Origin: Frankia sp. R82
Lineage (GTDB): Bacteria > Actinomycetota > Actinomycetes > Frankiales > Frankiaceae
DNA length: 64,000 bases
Reading direction: 5' to 3'
Assembly (NCBI RefSeq): GCF_023716925.1
Contig: NZ_JAMQQG010000045.1
Coordinates: forward strand, 1 to 64,000
Shown here in pieces: positions 18,892 through 28,313 of the stretch. The notes under the pieces were generated by a model. It was given only the letters and a program-made list of their open reading frames with translations. It searched no databases and was not told the origin of the DNA. A program made the translations under genes and the position numbers. The stretch's first letter is position 1. Every line of letters begins with the position of its first letter.

Positions 18892-19262
18892 ATGACGGCG
18901 AACGACGGCGGCGTCTGGAGCTTTCGGAGCGCAGTCGAGGGGTCCGGGGACGCCGTCGAGCTCCGGACCGATCGGCCACACTCCGCCCGGATATATGACT
19001 GGCTCCTCGGCGGCAAGGACAACTTCGCGGCCGACCGCGCCGCCGGTGAGCAGATCGTGCGTGCCCTGCCGAGCGTGCGGCTGCTGGCCCGCGAGAACCG
19101 GGCGTTCATGGGCCGGGTGGTACGTCAGCTGGCTGCGGGCGAGGGCATCCGGCAGTTCCTCGACATCGGAACAGGCATCCCGACCAGCCCGAACCTGCAC
19201 GAGATCGCGCAGGGGATCGCCCCGGACGCGAGGGTGATCTACACCGACAACGACCCGTCGGT
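18892..19262 (+). pseudogene. 5' part of a DUF574 SAM-methyltransferase gene split by the mobile element
   Basis: The first 123 codons encode the N-terminal half of a DUF574/Methyltransf_19 protein: the HSARIYDWLLGGKDNFAADR signature, LLARENRAFM, then the SAM-binding FLDIGTGIPTSPNLHE and VIYTDNDP. At 19260 the reading frame passes into element DNA and stops after 20 unrelated residues (19323). The missing half is at 51950-52430. Joining the two at the shared GGT gives an uninterrupted gene of about 282 codons reading DNDPSVPIVLAHARARL. GGAAGGAG lies 11 bp before the ATG. The truncated product lacks much of the fold and is probably inactive. Confidence 0.92.
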
Positions 19263-19286
19263 CCCATGGATGCACACACCAGCAAG
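19236..19286. other. attL junction
   Basis: The left half is chromosomal methyltransferase sequence (ending GACCCGTCG) and the right half is element sequence (CCCATGGATGCACAC). The crossover core is GGT at 19260-19262. The outer extent shown is nominal. Confidence 0.85.
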
Positions 19287-19847
19287 GCTCTACGGCCGTC
19301 GGAGTTTCAGCGCCGCGCGCTGATCCTGGTTCGCGCGGGCTCGGTCTTTTACCGGGCGGACCGCTTCGGTCACGGCTACTTCTGGGCGCGCGGCGCGTCG
19401 GAGTACAAGCTCAATGCTCGAACCATGGGGAGTCTAATCCGGCACGGCCTGATCGTCGAGGGCCCTGCTGGGTTCCGTGATCTGCGCGGGGGGCTGGTGC
19501 GTATCCGGCCGTACCGGCTGACCGACGTGGGCCGTCGTGCTCTTGGCGTTGTTGGGGCCATGCCTGCCGTCGAGGAGGCTCCGCGGGACGGCTCCCCGGC
19601 GACGGTTGATGTTGCGGACGTTCGGGTGGGTATGGCCACGTTGTTGGGCTGGGTTGACTACGTCGACCGGAACGAGGGCGGTGGGGCCATCGTCTACTTC
19701 CGTCCGTTCGATCTTTCGGTGACGGTTTGCCGTGGGTGCCCCGCTGGTACGCGGTTGGCCCTCGTTCCCTGCCCCCACCTTCCTAGCGTCTCGGATCGCT
19801 CTGTGTGCGCGAAGTGCGGTCACGGGCTGGGGAGTGGGGCCGCGTGA
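19266..19847 (+). CDS. Integrase-adjacent protein with C-terminal cysteine pairs, unknown
   Basis: 193 residues, starting 4 bp inside the element. The N-terminal 90 residues look like a winged-helix fold (ARTMGSLIRHGLIVEGPAG, YRLTDVGRRAL). The C-terminus has Cys and His residues (CRGCPAG, CPHLP, CAKCGHG) that may bind zinc. Its stop overlaps the integrase start (GTGA), so the two are coupled and it may control integration or excision. In the integrated form no ribosome-binding site precedes its ATG. In the excised circle the right end of the element would place CCGGGGAT about 6 bp upstream. Confidence 0.7.
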   Translation: MDAHTSKALRPSEFQRRALILVRAGSVFYRADRFGHGYFWARGASEYKLNARTMGSLIRHGLIVEGPAGFRDLRGGLVRIRPYRLTDVGRRALGVVGAMPAVEEAPRDGSPATVDVADVRVGMATLLGWVDYVDRNEGGGAIVYFRPFDLSVTVCRGCPAGTRLALVPCPHLPSVSDRSVCAKCGHGLGSGAA

Positions 19848-21409
19848 GAGCGGGTATCACCCTTTGGTCGGATGCTTCGGGCACATGCGATTCTGGGGTG
19901 GTTCGCACGCTGCGCACGATCGGGTACCGCCGGATCTCTGATGACCGTGAAGGGCTGGAAGCTGGAGTCACCCGCCAGGATGAGGACATCCGGGCGCATG
20001 CCGACCGGCGTGGCGACGTCGAGCTGATCGGCGTGCTGACCGACAACGATCTGTCGGCGACGAAAGACTACCGGCCGGAGTTCGAGCGCATTCTGGCGAT
20101 GGCTGCCGCTGGTGAGATCGACGCGGTGATCTGTTGGACGTCGAACCGGTTCTTTCGGTCGGCGAAGGACCGGGTCCGTGTCCTTGACCTCTTCGAGGCC
20201 AAGGGAATTCTGATCATCCCGGTGCGGGGTTCGGAGGCGGACCCGACCACGGCGGATGGCTATCTCATGGTCGATCTGATGGGGGCGATCGACCGGGCTG
20301 AGGCCAAGCGCACGGCGGAACGGGTGTCTCGCGCGGCCCGGCAGCGGGCCGAGCAGGGCCGCCACCATGGCGGGCGTCGGGCGTTCGGCTATGGGCCGGT
20401 CGTGGCCACCGACCATATGGGCAGGCCGGTGCGGGACTTCCACGCCGTCGTTCCGGAAGAGACCGCGACGATTCGCCGTATCGCCGCGGACGTCCTCGCG
20501 GGCGTGCCGTTGGGGAGCATCGCGCGCACGCTCAACGCGGACGGGGTCCCGACGGTGACGAAGGCGCACCGGGCGGCCTGCGCGAACAACGTCAAGGGCC
20601 GTCGGACATGGGTGGACTGCCCGTGTCCGTACCGGGCGTGGGATGCCACCACGCTGAAGGAGTTGATGGTCAATCCACGGCTGATCGGGATGCGCGGCTA
20701 CCAGAGCCGCAGCTCGCGGCGCAGCACGGGAACGATCGCGGTCATGGGTGAGGCGCAGTGGCCGGCGATTCTGGACGTGGACACGTGGGAGCAGGTCCGG
20801 GCGATCCTGACCGACGCGGCGCGGCGGACCAACACCGATGCGGAGAAGGTACGGCGTGTGCTGGCCGGGTTCGTCTACTGCGCGTCGTGCGGGCACAAGC
20901 TGACCGGGAACGGCGCGCACGGCACGCGGTTGTACTGCCAGCGGCGCCACGGCCGCTGTGCGGGCAAGGTTCGGATCGGGGAGAGCTTCCTGCTCCATCT
21001 GGTGAGCCGGGCCGTGCGGGTGCGCCTGGACGCGCTGGTTCTCCAACCCGCCGCGACGGCGGACCCGGTGGCGGCGGAGCTGGCGACGTTGGAGGCCCGT
21101 AAGAGCGCGCTGGCGGACCGGTGGGCGTCGGGGAAGATGAACGATGACGCCTACGACGATGCCCACAAGGCCATCGTCCGCCAGATCCGTGAGACCCAGA
21201 CCCGGATGCACACCAGCGCGCGCCGTCGCGCCACGCTGCCGGTCGAAGGGGCTGTGGGCTGGGACGCGCTGGGCGACGACATCGCGGCGAAGCGGGTGAT
21301 CCTCACCCAACTGATCGACGGTGTGATCGTCGGCGGTGACGGAACCGTCGAGGGTGATGATGTTCAGCGTGTGCGGATCGTGTGGCGCGACCTGAACGAC
21401 CCCCGGTAG
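19844..21409 (+). CDS. int: Large serine recombinase (integrase)
   Basis: 521 residues from the GTG that overlaps the upstream stop. The resolvase catalytic domain has IGYRRISDDREG with the nucleophile Ser at about residue 32, followed by ICWTSNRFFRSAKDR and the AKRTAERVSRAARQRAEQG long helix. The Recombinase domain (about 190-300) has GRRAFGYGP and NADGVPT. A zinc ribbon follows (YCASCGHKLTG with a later C-x9-C pair), then a coiled-coil-rich tail. It should catalyse attP x attB integration at the methyltransferase gene; excision normally also needs a directionality factor. A later GTG near 19898 is an alternative start. Confidence 0.95.
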   Translation: MRAGITLWSDASGTCDSGVVRTLRTIGYRRISDDREGLEAGVTRQDEDIRAHADRRGDVELIGVLTDNDLSATKDYRPEFERILAMAAAGEIDAVICWTSNRFFRSAKDRVRVLDLFEAKGILIIPVRGSEADPTTADGYLMVDLMGAIDRAEAKRTAERVSRAARQRAEQGRHHGGRRAFGYGPVVATDHMGRPVRDFHAVVPEETATIRRIAADVLAGVPLGSIARTLNADGVPTVTKAHRAACANNVKGRRTWVDCPCPYRAWDATTLKELMVNPRLIGMRGYQSRSSRRSTGTIAVMGEAQWPAILDVDTWEQVRAILTDAARRTNTDAEKVRRVLAGFVYCASCGHKLTGNGAHGTRLYCQRRHGRCAGKVRIGESFLLHLVSRAVRVRLDALVLQPAATADPVAAELATLEARKSALADRWASGKMNDDAYDDAHKAIVRQIRETQTRMHTSARRRATLPVEGAVGWDALGDDIAAKRVILTQLIDGVIVGGDGTVEGDDVQRVRIVWRDLNDPR

Positions 21410-21427
21410 CCCACGCCGCCGCAGACA

Positions 21428-21453
21428 GGCCCCCGGCGACGTCGCCGGGGGCC
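21428..21453 (+). terminator. Perfect hairpin after the integrase gene
   Basis: GGCCCCCGGCGAC is followed directly by its reverse complement, giving a 26-bp perfect palindrome 19 bp after the integrase stop. It is followed by TTCGTCGTGT rather than a long T-run. Position and stem strength fit a terminator. Confidence 0.65.
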
Positions 21454-22076
21454 TTCGTCGTGTCTGCCCGTTATGGCCGTTGAGAACCACGCTGGCGCGT
21501 GGAACCGCCTTTCCTGGCGGGGGTGTCCTGCCGGGGTGCGTGGCGCTGGCGAAGAGCCGTCAAGGAGAAGGAGTGCCACCGTCACGGGGGGCGCCGTTGC
21601 CCGCGCCGTGACGGTGGCACGCACGTGGACGGCCAGCGGCCTGGGAGGCGCGCGGCACCGTGCCGGCAAGCACGCCCCCGGTGAAGCAGGATGCGACGTC
21701 ACAGCGGAAACATGCAAAGCCGCCGGTTCGGCGTGTCGGTCGCACCAGGGGCCTGACCTGCGACTCTGTGACATCCACGGCCGGTGCCAGCGATCACTGG
21801 CCCATATGGGCCAGTCCCTCGGGACTACACCCGTTGGGCATCCGCTCTGCACAGCGATCTTCGCCGGGCGCCGTGTCTGCGGGTCAGCAACCCGAAACCA
21901 CGCACAGGGAACCGGCAGCACCGGCGGGGCCAGCGGGACCGCCGGTAGCGAGGACCGGACGGGCCCGTGCCACGGCGGGGCCATCACGTCCACGGGGCTG
22001 GTCGTGGTGTGCTGCGGACATGGGTGGAGCCTCCGAGCATGTGCGGCGCTCGGAGGCTCCGGGGTGGGGCGGCGTG
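21454..22076. other. 620-bp gap, no confident gene, contains an 18-bp palindrome
   Basis: Long ORFs run in several frames on both strands, but none has a convincing start or conserved-looking protein. The perfect palindrome CTGGCCCATATGGGCCAG is at 21797-21814 and could be a regulator binding site. Confidence 0.4.
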
Positions 22077-22868
22077 TCAGTCGTGGGTGCTGCGTCGGTG
22101 CCGGTCGTGGACGGTGAGAGCGTCGCGGATGCTGTCGCAGCGGGCGGTGAGTTCGCGTGCTTCCGCGAGCGCAGCGTCACGGACCTTGATCACAGAGCGG
22201 CGTGATCCGTACTTTCCGCCGTACATCTGCTGGGCGACGATGGCGAACACACCGGTACGTCCCAGATCCTCGGCACCACCGGCAACCGCGATGACCCGTT
22301 GCAACACCGGGAAGTCACCTCCGTCCCCCCATGCCACCGCGAACACCACGTGGCTGACTCCGGACAGGAAGGTCACTGCGGCCAGATGCTCCACCTGTGC
22401 GTCCAGCTCTTCGGGGCTGGTGTCACGGCGGGGCGGACGGTAGCCGTTGCGCTGGGCGGCGTCCGTGACTGCCCAGCTGCGGATCGTGGCACGGTCTACA
22501 AGGAACATGTCCGCGTTGTGGGGCTGGTACTGCCAGCGGTCGGCTTGCCGGGTGGTGACGTCGACGGAGGCCACGACACAACCACGGATGATCATCCCGA
22601 GTCTGCGGGCGTAGATCAGGATCGCGTCGTGGGCGATGTCGTCGGACACGTCGTCGGTGCCGTAGGGGGCGTGGCCGTCACGGACGACGGTGGCGCTGCG
22701 GTCGGCCCGCTTGTGGGACCGGGAGCTGTCGACCTTCCAGCAGTACCGATGTGCGTGGTTGACGATCGCGGCCCAGTCGGCTTCGGTGACGCGCGCCATG
22801 TCCTCGCGGGTGGCGGCCTCGGCGGGAACGGCCGACGGAATGTCACGGGAAAAGAACGCATGCGACAT
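22077..22868 (-). CDS. Hypothetical protein of the mobile element
   Basis: 263 residues with start ATG 22868, preceded by GTGGAG at good spacing; an upstream in-frame ATG at 22880 lacks this. The protein is soluble and mixed alpha/beta with no transmembrane segment. Recognisable stretches are ADWAAIVNHAHRYCWK near residue 30, the acidic DVSDDIAHDAILIYARRLG near residue 75 and VRDAALAEARELTARCDS at the C-terminus. I do not recognise the family. It is transcribed toward the integrase and alone on its strand. Codon use is normal for the genome, so it is very likely real. Confidence 0.7.
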   Translation of the reverse strand: MSHAFFSRDIPSAVPAEAATREDMARVTEADWAAIVNHAHRYCWKVDSSRSHKRADRSATVVRDGHAPYGTDDVSDDIAHDAILIYARRLGMIIRGCVVASVDVTTRQADRWQYQPHNADMFLVDRATIRSWAVTDAAQRNGYRPPRRDTSPEELDAQVEHLAAVTFLSGVSHVVFAVAWGDGGDFPVLQRVIAVAGGAEDLGRTGVFAIVAQQMYGGKYGSRRSVIKVRDAALAEARELTARCDSIRDALTVHDRHRRSTHD

Positions 22869-23769
22869 GAAAGTCTCCACACGGAAAGAGGGGGGATTTG
22901 GCGTCGCGCTCCGGGCGCAACTGCCGATAACTAATAATCCCCCGGCCGGGCGGCGAAATCAATACCTTCGGCCGACTTTCTTCGGCATTTCTTGGATTTC
23001 TTTTCCGCAGGTCGGGGCGCCTTTCGTTTAACCGTCCCGCGAGGATTGAAAGGAGGCGCCAAGTCCACAAGAGAGAGAGGGGGGCAAAAGGGAGGAAGGA
23101 AGGGAAAATTGAAAGACGAAGGGCATTGGCCTGAAAATGCAAGAATGCATTGCTCGGAAATGCATTGCAGATGGGATGGGGTCCGCCTGGAGATCCCTTA
23201 GGATCGCCGGACAGAGCGTCCGCCACCAGAGGCCATCCGACTATCATCCAGGCTCAGGGGAGCCAAGTCGGGCGGTGCTTGGGTCGTGGCGTGTAGGTGC
23301 TGACCTGCGCGAACGCGCTTCTGGGGGGTAGCAGCTCAAATACGCGACCGCTTTGGCTACCGGTGTTGCTAGTGGACGGGAGGGGGGTATGTCTGTCGGA
23401 GTCGGTTCCAGAGGAGCAGCGACCGCTGGAAACGGGCACTGCATGAGCAGCGGTGGTCCGGTCTCCTTGAGGAGGGCCGCTGACTAGGGCTAACGCATCA
23501 CCGTCAAGATCGCTGGCACCGTCGCTGTGCGTACTCCGCCGGCCGCTGGGCTGCATGGAGGCTGTCGCGGAGCGCCCACCCGTTCTGAAGCATCTCGCTG
23601 GGGCTGCTCATTGTTAGCTGCTAACTACAGCCGCGGGAGTAATGGCGTTGGGATTGCCGGTTTGCTGACCCGATCCGGAACCGGCGTGACTGCCCCCGCC
23701 TCGTCGTAAGGCAGTCTCAACGCGTGTTGGCCGCCGCGGACGCAGCCGTCCGCTACCGTCTGCGCGAAG
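22869..23769. other. 900-bp gap with low-GC purine-rich stretch and direct repeats
   Basis: No convincing gene. Between 22920 and 23170 the base composition falls well below the surroundings: an AT-rich block (ATAACTAATAAT at about 22926), then a purine-only-like run of about 60 bp (GAGAGAGAGGGG, then GGGAGGAAGGAAGGG) near 23070-23120. The 10-mer AATGCATTGC occurs twice, at 23144-23153 and 23159-23168. Such composition inside a mobile element can mark a replication or transfer origin or a promoter cluster; nothing proves it here. Confidence 0.4.
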
Positions 23770-24465
23770 TCAATTCGACTCCGACGCGATCCAGGCGAGT
23801 ACCAGCCGTCGTATGAGGGCTTGGCCTTCGAGGAGACCCATCACCGAGGACTTGTTCGGGGTGCCGTCCATCCTGGCGTGCCGTGCGGCTTGTCCGCTGA
23901 TCCCGGGATGGTTCGCGGCCAGACCGAAGGCCCGCGCCTCGGCGTTCGTCATCCAGCCGAGTGCCACCGGGTCGCGGCCGTCCTTCACGATCTCCCACAC
24001 CTTGTAGAGCTCGACCCACCCAAGGAGCTTGGTCCGGCCGAGGATCGCCAGTGCCTCGGCGATGGCCGGATTGCGAGCTGCGGCAGCCGCCTGCGGCGGC
24101 CCTGGAGGCGCTGGCGGCTCGGACCCAACCACGTCGCCGCCCATGACGACGATCCCGGCGCGGGTGGTCAGCCTGATCGTTTCAGCTGAGACCACGACAT
24201 GACGTCGGCCGCCCTCGTCATACGTCCCGGTAAGTTCGATCGCCTCGAACTCCATGTCGTTCAACCAGCCAATGCCGTTGACCGAGGCGAGGACCTCTGC
24301 GGCTGCCTCGTGGAACTGTGAGCCCTCGCGCCGACGGTCTACCGCTGCTGCGGTGAGGTAGTAGCCCCTCTCGTCGCGGGCGACCTGGGTGTCGCCCGCG
24401 GGCAGGACCCGCATGAGGAGGGCAAGGTCTGCCTCGCGACCCAGCAGACGTACTTTCAAGGTCAT
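23770..24465 (-). CDS. Hypothetical protein of the mobile element
   Basis: 231 residues, no signal peptide or transmembrane helix. The N-terminal 110 residues look beta-rich (MTLKVRLLGREADL, GYYLTAAAVDRRREG, HVVVSAETIRLTT). A Pro/Ala linker follows near residue 120, then a helical C-terminal part (NPAIAEALAILGRTKLLGWVELYKVWEIV). I do not recognise it. It is divergent from the GIY-YIG gene 104 bp away. Confidence 0.65.
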   Translation of the reverse strand: MTLKVRLLGREADLALLMRVLPAGDTQVARDERGYYLTAAAVDRRREGSQFHEAAAEVLASVNGIGWLNDMEFEAIELTGTYDEGGRRHVVVSAETIRLTTRAGIVVMGGDVVGSEPPAPPGPPQAAAAARNPAIAEALAILGRTKLLGWVELYKVWEIVKDGRDPVALGWMTNAEARAFGLAANHPGISGQAARHARMDGTPNKSSVMGLLEGQALIRRLVLAWIASESN

Positions 24466-24568
24466 CCCCTCAGCCTACGGTCCTTGTGGAGCTGGTCCGC
24501 CAGGCACCGGCGACGGCGACGGCCGCTGAGATGCGAGGCCTGTCGGAGTGGCGTACTAACGTCGCACG

Positions 24569-25162
24569 ATGACCGACGGAGTGGATTCGTCCCCTACGCG
24601 CCTGGATGCGACAGTGAGCGTGCCGCAGTCGTCCGGGGACCTGATCGACGACCTTCGCGACGCTCACACACGCATCAAGATCGCGGTTCTCGGAGCCGCC
24701 GCCCGTGGACGAGTGTCCGACCCCGACGCCGTGCTCGCCGCGATCACACCTGAGTTGGCGGCCGTCAAGGCGCTGGCGGCGGAGGCCGCGCTGCGCGTCG
24801 TCGTGGAGACAGAACGGCGGGAGCGTACCGAGCGGGCCCGCGCGCGCATGGTCCGACTGGACGAGTCACGGGTACGTAACGCTGTCGCGAACCTGGTCGT
24901 CACCGAAGTGGACAAGGAATTCGACCCGCGCGGCTGCTTCGTCTACCTGCTGTGGGGAGCCGACCCCGACAGGCCGCTTTACGTGGGAAAGTCAACAAAA
25001 ATCCTGGCGAGGTTGGGGCAGCACATGGGCGACCGGCAAAAGCGACACCGTGTCCAGCGCGTCACGGTGATTCGGTGCCGGGATGGCCGCCAGATGAATC
25101 GCACGGAAGAAAAGCTGATCGCGGAGTACCAGCCGACGCTCAACATCCTGGGCATCGAATAG
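24569..25162 (+). CDS. GIY-YIG nuclease-superfamily protein
   Basis: 197 residues. Residues 1-118 are helical and charged. The C-terminal domain has the GIY-YIG layout: CFVYLLW at 123-129 (GIY strand), LYVGKSTKILARL at 137-149 (YIG strand, with Arg148), H151, Glu180/Glu181 on the RTEEKLIAEYQP helix and Asn192 in PTLN. These match the Tyr, Arg, Glu and Asn positions of GIY-YIG endonucleases such as homing enzymes and UvrC. A DNA-cleaving or nicking role on the element is plausible but the target is unknown. Confidence 0.82.
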   Translation: MTDGVDSSPTRLDATVSVPQSSGDLIDDLRDAHTRIKIAVLGAAARGRVSDPDAVLAAITPELAAVKALAAEAALRVVVETERRERTERARARMVRLDESRVRNAVANLVVTEVDKEFDPRGCFVYLLWGADPDRPLYVGKSTKILARLGQHMGDRQKRHRVQRVTVIRCRDGRQMNRTEEKLIAEYQPTLNILGIE

Positions 25163-25350
25163 CGACGTTTATTGCTCCGCCAGGAAATGCGATGGGGTCC
25201 CGATCCGGTCCGGCCGTGTGCGACCGTCGCTGGTCCGGACCCGGACCCCGGACCGGACCCGGACTCAGACCGGGCCAGGACCGGCCCCACGGCTCAGAAT
25301 CCGGATCTTGTCGGGGCGGACAGTGACGCTGGTTCGGCGCTCGCAGTGGG

Positions 25351-25866
25351 TTAGGGCAGGGCGGGCAGGTGCGAGGCGAGATCGGGGATGTTGGCGGTGA
25401 GCAGACGGTGCAGGGCGGCGCCGGGGGTGCGCTGGAGAGGCCGGATCGGGCTGGTGAAGTACTCGGGGTCGTCGAAGACCGGTTCGCCGCCTGGGCGGCG
25501 GGTGAACGGGACGCGGCCGTAGTCGATGCCGTCGGTGTCGTCGCAGCTCATCCAGGTGATCGCTTCCTGCTCGTCGGGTTGCACGGGTGCGGTGAACAGG
25601 GGCCGGGCCTGGATGATCTCGCCGTCGTCGTACCAGACCTGGGGGACGGCGAGGACCCAGCGGCGGGTGGCGTTGCTCTGGGCTTGCGCGGCGGCGCGGA
25701 TCTCGAACGCGAGCGCGGTCGCCCAGCTGATCAGATAGGGGGCGTCGGTGAGGATCAGGTTCCGGGTGCCGTGCAAGCCCAGGATCGCGGGGTGGTCGCC
25801 GGCGCGGACAGCGTGTTGCACACGGCTGGTGATGTCCTCGACCAGCGTCCAGGTGTCAGTGTTCAC
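25351..25866 (-). CDS. Hypothetical protein of the mobile element
   Basis: 171 residues from a GTG at 25866, 9 bp after GAGAGG; the longer ATG form adds a Pro-rich stretch that overlaps this ribosome-binding site. The protein is soluble, with Trp-rich stretches (RRWVLAVPQVWYDDGEII, AITWMSCDDTDGIDYGRVPF). The family was not recognised. It shares the strand with the replication-relaxation gene about 310 bp upstream, and the two may be co-transcribed. Confidence 0.65.
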   Translation of the reverse strand: MNTDTWTLVEDITSRVQHAVRAGDHPAILGLHGTRNLILTDAPYLISWATALAFEIRAAAQAQSNATRRWVLAVPQVWYDDGEIIQARPLFTAPVQPDEQEAITWMSCDDTDGIDYGRVPFTRRPGGEPVFDDPEYFTSPIRPLQRTPGAALHRLLTANIPDLASHLPALP

Positions 25867-26176
25867 AGTCCAGGTCCTCTCTTCCGTCGGATGGGGTGGG
25901 GCCTGTGTCGGCCTCACATGGGAAATACGGGCGGGGTGCGGCCCGACCGTCCGCGCGACGCGAACGCACCTACCGGCACCCGCCGCGGGCCGGCGACAGG
26001 TTGGTGGTAGGCCGGGTCCTTATCCCTCATACGGGGCGGGTGAGGCCCCGACCGTCCAAGACGCGGGCCGAGAAGCCGAGGCGCTGGCCATGTGACCCGA
26101 GCCCGGAAACGGCGACGGTCCCGCCGCGCGCCCGGGGAGGCGTGGGGCGGGACCGTCGTAGCAGCGGGTTGGGGGG

Positions 26177-27223
26177 TTAGGCGGCGGCTTGCTGCCCGTA
26201 CTGGCCGGTGGGGGGCATGGGTCGGGGTGGGTGTAGCCGTCCTGGCCGGGGCTGGACGGCTACGTCCTCGGCGTCCTTGGGCCTGGGGGTGGGGGTGGAG
26301 CGGTGGGGCCAGACCCGGTCGAGCTGGTGCAGGGCGAAGCGGCCGGGGCCGGCCGAGGTGGTAGGCAGGGGTAGCCAGCGCACGAGGGTGGGGTCAAGGT
26401 GGTCGTCCGGTGCGACGAGGTCGGCTGCGGTGGTCGCGACGGGCACCAGGGCGGGCTGGGCGGATTCGCGCAGGGCGCGGGTCAGGGCCAGGCGGGCGGC
26501 GGTCTCACGGCGGCTGGTGGGGAACCAGAACAGGACCGGGGTGGTGATCCTTGTGGCGGTGACGAGCTGCTGGTAGTCGGGGAGTTTCGCGGCGAGACGG
26601 CGCATCGGTTCGGTGCCGTAGTCGAGTTCGAGGAACCATTCGATCTCGGTGCCGTGGTGGGCCCAGCGGCCGTAGGCGTCGGGGCGGACGATGTCGCCGA
26701 AGTGGTCGGCGCAGCGTTCCTGCGACCACCAGGCGGTCAGAGTGCCGGTGGTGTCGGGCTGGCGGGCGTGGTGCACGAGGCTGGTGAACATGGCGTTGAC
26801 CGCGACCCGGTGGGCGAGGTGCAGGGAGTGGGCGATGCCTTTCGCCCGGTCGTGCTGGTAGCCGGTCTTCTTCGGGTCCACGCCGTCCTCGTGGGCGAGC
26901 ACGGCCGCACCGGCAACGTCCAACACGTAGTGCATGGGCGCCAGGCCGCTTGCGGCGAGTGGCTGGAAGCGGTCCAGGACCCGCCAGCGGTAGAGCTCCA
27001 GCAGGCGGATGTTCGCCGAGCGGCGTGACGTCCAGGCGAGCTGGGCGATCTGGTGGGTGGTCAGGACCCGATGCTCGTGGATCATCCGGGTGATCCAGCG
27101 GTCTCGGGGCGTGAGGTGGCGGGCCAGCCAGAGCAGATGGTCGTTTCCGGTGACGGTGCGGGCGGTCGGCCGGGCGTAGGTGCGGTGGCCAAGATGGCGC
27201 TGCTGCGGAGGATTCGTGATCAA
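26177..27223 (-). CDS. Replication-relaxation family protein
   Basis: 348 residues. The N-terminal winged-helix region (MIHEHRVLTTHQIAQLAW, SRRSANIRLLELYRWRVLDRF) and the following conserved blocks (VLDVAGAAVLAHEDG, HLAHRVAVNAMFTSLV, EIEWFLELDYGTEPMRRLAAKL) match the Replic_Relax family (PF13814). These proteins occur on actinobacterial plasmids and integrative elements and are linked to replication or transfer of the element. The C-terminus is Pro/Arg-rich. It is the only clear DNA-processing protein here besides the integrase and the GIY-YIG protein. Confidence 0.85.
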   Translation of the reverse strand: MITNPPQQRHLGHRTYARPTARTVTGNDHLLWLARHLTPRDRWITRMIHEHRVLTTHQIAQLAWTSRRSANIRLLELYRWRVLDRFQPLAASGLAPMHYVLDVAGAAVLAHEDGVDPKKTGYQHDRAKGIAHSLHLAHRVAVNAMFTSLVHHARQPDTTGTLTAWWSQERCADHFGDIVRPDAYGRWAHHGTEIEWFLELDYGTEPMRRLAAKLPDYQQLVTATRITTPVLFWFPTSRRETAARLALTRALRESAQPALVPVATTAADLVAPDDHLDPTLVRWLPLPTTSAGPGRFALHQLDRVWPHRSTPTPRPKDAEDVAVQPRPGRLHPPRPMPPTGQYGQQAAA

Positions 27224-28313
27224 ACGGGGCGTCTCCCAAGAACGGAACGGTCAGACAGACACGGCGAAGAACGTGACGGCGGCGTACACGGGGAACTAAG
27301 GGCCAAGCGGGTCCGAAAGCCGGCAGGAGGTGACCGCGCAAGCCCGTCCCCGGGAGACCAGAGAGCTCGACGGGTCGCCAGCGATATCCCTGCCGCGACC
27401 GGCGCGGCGGGTGCCAGCCTCCGTCGGCAAGCACGGTCCTGCCCGGTGGCTACGCCGGCCGAGACGTGAGGGCCGCGAGTGCCCCATGCAGGCCACCGGG
27501 CGAGGGATCGTGTGGCCGTCGTCGGAGCAGGTCGGCAGCCGCGCGGCCGACCGGGCACTGATCGCGACCGGCGTCCCGGTCGACCCGCGAGAAAAGAAGC
27601 GCCCGACTGGTCGGGTGGCCACCTACGGCGCCGGTGAGTCAGCGTCCGGTGAACGCTCCCCGGTAGGCGTGGCGGGCGCGGGACGGCACCGCGGAAAGGA
27701 CCGCACCAACAAGGTCTCATACCGACGGAAAGCGACACGATCCCAGAGGGCTACCCCGATCACGACCAAAGCCAAACCACCGACCGGCCGCGCTCCGCCG
27801 CCCTGCATCCAACAGTGGAAGAACCCCGCCCACGACACCAATCCAGAAACCTCGGGTGGGCGTCACAGGCGCACGACCTGCACCATGGCCCCATATTCGG
27901 GTCGCCCATCGGCCTTCCCCCTGGCGGGCGGGCGGGTGGTCCGATGGGCGGGCGAACCGCAAGCCGACATTTAAGGCATTAAAGACAAATAACCCGAGAA
28001 TTTGTGTTCGAGATCACACGGATTCATCAACGCAATCGTGGGTTGGCAGATGCCCATCACCGACCCAATAAGATCGTATGGCCATCGCCCCATGCTGGCG
28101 CGGACGGACGTCGTCGGAGCCCTGCCGTGTAAGTCGAGGTCGAGGCGGACCGCATGAGCGGAACCGTGCACGGCCGCGCATGGCAGCACCCAGCCGTACG
28201 CGTGACCGAATACCCGCGCGGGCCATACCGGGGCTCAAAGATCATTTGAGTGGAGGTCGGCGTCGGCATCCCTCGCACCGCTGACGGCTGTTCGCAGTGG
28301 GTCGCGTCGTCGC
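27224..28313. other. 1.1-kb gap between replication-relaxation gene and lanthipeptide operon
   Basis: No confident gene. A minus-strand ORF at 27623-27841 (72 codons) has one hydrophobic segment (GGLALVVIGVALW) but no ribosome-binding site; it may be a small membrane protein. An AT-richer patch at about 27970-28030 (TTAAGGCATTAAAGACAAAT) could hold a promoter. Confidence 0.4.

Noticed and set aside
21473-22205. Overlapping plus- and minus-strand ORFs of about 180-210 codons after the integrase
   Set aside because: No ribosome-binding sites, no conserved-looking sequence, and conflicting frames of similar length.
27623-27841. Small minus-strand ORF with one hydrophobic segment
   Set aside because: No ribosome-binding site and no family; left as a possibility in the gap entry rather than called as a gene.
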